From: Coleophoma eucalyptorum
Lineage: Eukaryota; Ascomycota; Leotiomycetes; Helotiales; Dermateaceae
Direction of reading: 5' to 3'
NCBI GenBank assembly: GCA_026120035.1
Contig: JALRME010000003.1
Coordinates: forward strand, 868,001 to 932,000
DNA length: 64,000 nucleotides
A model generated the notes under the pieces. It saw nothing but the letters and a program-made list of their open reading frames with translations. It was not told the DNA's origin and made no database searches. Below are positions 59,963-64,000 of the stretch, in pieces. Position numbers and translations under genes: made by a program. Position 1 is the stretch's first letter. Every line of letters starts with the position of its first letter.

Positions 59963-60832
59963 TCATCTCCAACTCCCGTATACCCTCGTACGTCTCTGTC
60001 TTGACTTGAGACCAACTTCACCATTCACCATGAGCGATTTCCACCGGCGGCCGAGCGAGTTCCGATCACGACCCAGACTGCGTGCACAATCTTGCCATTC
60101 GCTCTTGCTCAGCTTCAGCTTCTCTAGCACGAGCTCGACGAGCATGCGGTCGTCTTCTGCGGTCCATTCCTCCTCAGCCTCGGCCTCTTCTTCGCGAGAT
60201 GGTGGGTGTGAATGCGGTGGCTGGGATTGAGAATCTGAACCCTCGATGCTTGGCACGAGGTTGTCTTGAGGGAGCGAGTGGAAATCACTGCGTTCGAGCC
60301 CGAGGGGCATGGTGGGAGGTGCGAGACGGAGGCGTTTCGGTGTGCTTGGGGTGGGAGTGTGGTGGTGTTCGAGATCGGGTGAAGGAGAACGCGATTCTGC
60401 GTCATCGGATTCTTCACTCGAGATTCCACCGCAGGCCATCTCATCACATACGTCCCTCCGTCGCTTATTCACTCCTCTGGGTATATGCGCCGCGCTGCGC
60501 TTGGTGATTCTCTTGCGTGGAAGACTGTCGTTCTCGGTGCTGGGAACTTTACGCGAGCGCAGACGCAGCTTGATCGGCGAGGCGATCTCGGAATGTGTAA
60601 GTGGTGGAGATGGTAGTTGACTGTTTGCGTGGGTTTGTAACTGTAGGGGAGGAGAGAGCATGGATTGCAGAGCGCGACAGGTCGTGAAGAGGCCGGAGAT
60701 GGTGGATTGTGAAGTCGTTGAATGGGAGGTTGGGGGAGGAGAGAGCGGCGGCGAGGCAAAGAGTGAGGTTCGGAATTGGCTGTGGGGGGCCGGTCGCGAT
60801 GCATCGCAGGAGAGTGCGGAAGGGAGTAGCAT
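59963..60832 (-). CDS. Myb/SANT-like domain protein
   Basis: A single exon of 289 residues from the ATG at 60832 (MLLPSALSCDASRP); an upstream in-frame extension to 60973 is Arg/Pro-rich and looks like leader. The N-terminal two thirds are Ser/Pro-rich with a basic cluster (RKRITKRSA, NKRRRDV), a likely nuclear localisation signal. Residues about 225-275 form a Myb/SANT-like helix bundle: EEWTAEDDRMLVELVLEKLK, then SEWQDCARSLGRDRNSLGRRWKSLM, with the spaced Trp residues of such domains. It is probably a DNA- or chromatin-binding nuclear protein; the targets are unknown. Confidence 0.72.
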   Translation of the reverse strand: MLLPSALSCDASRPAPHSQFRTSLFASPPLSPPPTSHSTTSQSTISGLFTTCRALQSMLSPPLQLQTHANSQLPSPPLTHSEIASPIKLRLRSRKVPSTENDSLPRKRITKRSAAHIPRGVNKRRRDVCDEMACGGISSEESDDAESRSPSPDLEHHHTPTPSTPKRLRLAPPTMPLGLERSDFHSLPQDNLVPSIEGSDSQSQPPHSHPPSREEEAEAEEEWTAEDDRMLVELVLEKLKLSKSEWQDCARSLGRDRNSLGRRWKSLMVNGEVGLKSRQRRTRVYGSWR

Positions 60833-63662
60833 GGTGGATTTACAGGTTTGTGGTGTTGATGTTGTTCGGGATGTTGATATTGTCGGTGGTTTGCGACGGG
60901 GTGGGTATGGTCGAGGGCGATAGCGACGATGCGATGCGATGCGCCGGTAGCTTTGGAGGGGGAAAAGAAGCAATTGAGGTATGTAGAGTTGGACGGGAAG
61001 AATGCTCTTAGCAAACTCTACCGTGGCATATGGATTTTATTGGTATGCGACGGGGTTGAGGGCGACGATGTCGCGATGGAATGTACGCTTGGTGGCTGGT
61101 GTTGTTGTGTGCGGAGGGAAAAGAAAGCAAAGGCAACGACGGAGCTTTAGGTACTTTAGAAGGAGCAGCGGGTGCCTGTGTGTCCGTCCTTGGGGGGGCT
61201 TGTAAAGGTGCTGGATAAATGGGGCTCGGGTGCAGGCGAGGCACGGTGATTGGCTTGACGGGCGACAGGGATGGGCCTCGTGATGGTCGCCAGTGGAGCA
61301 GAACCCTTACTGATCTTTTCTCCTTCCTTACCGTCTCCACGACACCACCGTATCAGACCTGTAGGGTGCAGCACAGCAGAGTACAATCCAGTCTGGCACT
61401 ACAATGCTCTTGTCTGCTCGCTTCGCGCCCTTTGTCCCTTTGTCCCCTAGTTCCTTTGTTCCTTTGTTCGCTCTTGTAGCGGTGAGGAGGGAAGGATGAA
61501 CAAGCTATTGTCTTTAGCTTGCTCAGCTTGTCTCGCGCCGTAAGGAAGCCCGCCCACTCTCACCCATCTCCTGCGGCTAAGAGGATAAGTGATCGATGGA
61601 CAGAACCGAAGCTCTTGGGCCCAACGATCGTGGTGATGGCATCCTTCTAGCCTGTTGCCCGCCGAACGGGATGCGATGTGGGTGGCTGCGGAGTAGCAGC
61701 CAACGAGTAGTTTACCTATTCACGTACTTGCTTGCCTACTTCAATCAATGGCCATTGTTCTCTTCAACACCCTACGGCCACATCCCGCTTTCCGGTCCAT
61801 CTCCAGCCGCTGCCAGACTCTCAGGGTTGAGCTGATAGTCCCAGAGATTCTGGTTCGGGCTCTGGTTCGGGTTCTGTCACGGTAAGCCACCCATCCAGGC
61901 CAAGAACTATGATAGGTCTTCTGATCACATCACCATGGAGGAGAGTAGTCATGCCGGCTATGGACGCCCTCTCGCTCTCCCTCTCCGTGTCCTTCAAGCC
62001 TCTCCGCGACATACTCAACGAGAATGATCAACGGGCTCAAACACAAGCCCCCAAGGTTCGTAGGTAATCTCCCTCAGCACCCCTCCCTTCCCCCCTCCCC
62101 CTTCCCCTTCCCCTTCGCTTTCCCCTCCATGCGCATCGCCCATGCCCTTATCTCAAATCGATTGTACCTTGCAGTGCCGTCGCAAGACCGGCAAGGAGAC
62201 CAAGCACGAATTCTCCTTTGCAAAGGGTAAGGCATATATCGTCACAACGTGCATGCAGGCAGCTTCACCATCGCCTGCGAGTCATTGTCGCGGGCACTCC
62301 AGCTCTGCCACCCACCGCTCAGCCAACCTGCGAGCAACCAATCAACCACGCACCCTCTCCGGGTGCGCAATCTTAAATTTGTGCATCCAGACGCGACTCC
62401 AGGAGACGCGTCTCGTCGCGTAAATCTCGCGGTGGGACATTGTCCAATCATGACGCGTAGGCAATATGCATGCACTTTCGCCTGCAGCCTACAGGGGTTG
62501 CGGATCGCACGATAAGGATAAAGAAAACTGGGCTCGGCGGATTAGCCGATGGGCTGTGGATAGAGATGGTGATGGAAAGCGGATGTCTGGATGTCTGGAT
62601 GTCTGGACGCACCTCAACCTGGATCAATGCTGCCGTAGTGCGCTCACATTGTTACGACTCTACACTACTGCAGCCAATTTCTCTCAAATCCACCCCGTCG
62701 CAACACCGCTCTGTGAATCCCCCTTAGGTACATAAGTGCGACGCAGCCGCGAGTCGCGAACTATCTCTCAGCTCCAGTGCCATCAAGGACTCCACTCAGG
62801 ACTAACAAAGGGATTGTCGCCTGCTTGTCCGACAGTCTAACTTCTCCACAGCCTTTCTTGGTCCAAAGTACAACATATAACACGCACCAGCTCTGCTTCG
62901 GCCCCTTGCCTCGGTCGCCAGGCCGAACCCTTACATTCGCCTTACTGCACCAGGTAAGCACCTTGAGACGAGAAAACACACGATGTACCCCACACTGTCC
63001 CAAAGAATCAAAATCATTCGATCAATTCGATGAAACCGATCAAAATTTCTACGTACAGCATCCCTCCCTTACATCAAGGCACAAGACATGAAACTTCACT
63101 GGTGCAAAATGCAGGTACAACACCTGGCGTCCTGCTCAAAACAGGTTCTTGAAATTCAGCAAGGAAGGAAGGAAGGCACAAAAGAGGCATGTTCATAAGA
63201 ACAGACTTCTGCACTGCCATCCTGCTTTTTTCCCACGCCGAGCAGAGCTGGTGTTCATATTCCGAATGTGAGTACTGTTCTGCCTCGATTTAGAGCGTCG
63301 AGGGCCTGGAATCCTCTAGGTGTCTTCTGCTCAGTGGGGGATAAACACACTTCTGTTTACTTGGGGGTGATTTGTATATCATTGTACCTCTATCCTGTCC
63401 GTGGATCTGTCTGTAGATGCTCATGATCTCGGGGTTACAACTTCGTTGTTGATGACGGAAACCATATCTATAAGAACATGGAAGAAAGACATATATCCCG
63501 TAGACTCAAAATGACAGTCATTTGGCATGCAATTAGGTAGGTGGGTTCAGCTCGCGGGGTGATGCAGGTCAAGATTAAGAAGAATAGCGAGCGCCACGAA
63601 CACAAAAGTTTGCAAACCTCAGAGACTCCACATAATAACCTCCTCCCTACCTCCACTAAGCT
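60833..63662. other. Long gene-poor region upstream of the Myb-like gene
   Basis: 2.8 kb with no supported gene. Many open frames of 60-110 codons exist in this C/T- and G-rich DNA, but none has family features. Simple repeats occur: a 12-bp TCTGGTTCGGGC unit at 61849-61876, CCCCTTCC runs near 62090-62125, GGATGTCT at 62581-62606 and GGAA near 63163-63178. Confidence 0.45.
62581..62606. repeat. Short tandem repeat (GGATGTCT)3
   Basis: Three perfect 8-bp units plus GG lie in the gene-poor region. It is a minisatellite-like run of no known function. Confidence 0.8.
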
Positions 63663-64000
63663 TCAAATCTTCTTAAACAATAGAATCGCCGTTCCACTTC
63701 CCCTGACAACCACCCCCTCCGGACCAACAACCCCTCTCAACTCCCTCACAAAAGCCTTCACCACATCCTCTTCCGTGTCCACCTTGTCCGGATTCGCCTC
63801 TCGCCATCGCGTCACCATGCTAGCCGTACCCAAGCCCTGTTCGATCTCATCAATACTCTCCTCCTCATCACCGCCAAAGAAGTGCTCCCCGTCGGACAGC
63901 ACACCATCCCGGTCATAAGTAAGTCGCTGGAAGGAATCCGGCGGGAAGGAGGATACGGGCGGCTTGTTGTCCCAAGGCAAGTGAAGCGTGTCGTACATAT
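63663..64000 (-). CDS. Methyltransferase-like protein, C-terminal part (cut by window edge)
   Basis: The frame is open to the right edge, so only the last 111 or so residues are visible. Landmarks are YDTLHLPWDNKPPVSSFPPD, TYDRDGVLSDGEHFFGG, GLGTASMVTRWREANPDK and VVRGSGTAILLFKKI at the end. The order and spacing resemble the C-terminal part of fungal class I SAM-dependent methyltransferases of the trans-aconitate (TMT1-like) group. The SAM-binding N-terminal half is outside the window, so the assignment is tentative. Confidence 0.55.
   Translation of the reverse strand, partial: MYDTLHLPWDNKPPVSSFPPDSFQRLTYDRDGVLSDGEHFFGGDEEESIDEIEQGLGTASMVTRWREANPDKVDTEEDVVKAFVRELRGVVGPEGVVVRGSGTAILLFKKI

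Overview
This is a piece of the nuclear genome of a filamentous ascomycete (Pezizomycotina, possibly Leotiomycetes; the class is inferred from general gene style, not from a marker). Genes are split by short introns of mostly 45-150 nt with GT..AG ends and CTRAY-type branch sites. Products are typically fungal: Vid27, Fig1, a fungal CorA-like protein, a PTH11-like rhodopsin-fold protein, alcohol acetyltransferase, and trehalose-6-P synthase. I see no rRNA, tRNA, transposon, CRISPR, plasmid or viral element. || Layout, left to right: MFS monocarboxylate-type transporter (+), kinesin-10/Kid-type motor (+), VID27 (+), TPS1 (-), a 3.6-kb gene-poor gap, HIRIP3-like histone-chaperone-type protein (+), HAD phosphatase (-), an 83-aa three-exon coiled-coil protein (-) inside a second gene-poor stretch, a long pyrimidine-rich leader and then a SAM + HMG-box protein (+). 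Next come MRI1 of methionine salvage (+), an alcohol acetyltransferase-family protein (-), branched-chain aminotransferase (+), phosphomannomutase SEC53 (+), a WW + PhoD-like phosphatase (-), CDC6 (+) and a membrane-anchored histidine acid phosphatase (-). The right part holds a CorA-like transporter (+), FIG1 (-), an unknown multi-membrane protein (-), a CLIP-170-type CAP-Gly protein (-), a rhodopsin-domain membrane protein (+), a Myb/SANT-like protein (-) and the 3' end of a methyltransferase-like gene (-) running off the right edge. || Most genes are single-copy housekeeping genes. Two themes stand out. First, several cell-division genes (kinesin-10, HIRIP3-like, CDC6, CLIP-170) lie in the window, and the first three carry CGCG/ACGCG (MCB-like) elements just upstream. 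Second, MRI1, an acetyltransferase-family gene and BAT sit side by side; all three can be placed on methionine salvage and Ehrlich-type amino-acid catabolism. || Exon boundaries were worked out by hand from splice signals, reading-frame phase and family alignment from memory; none was checked by RNA or a search.
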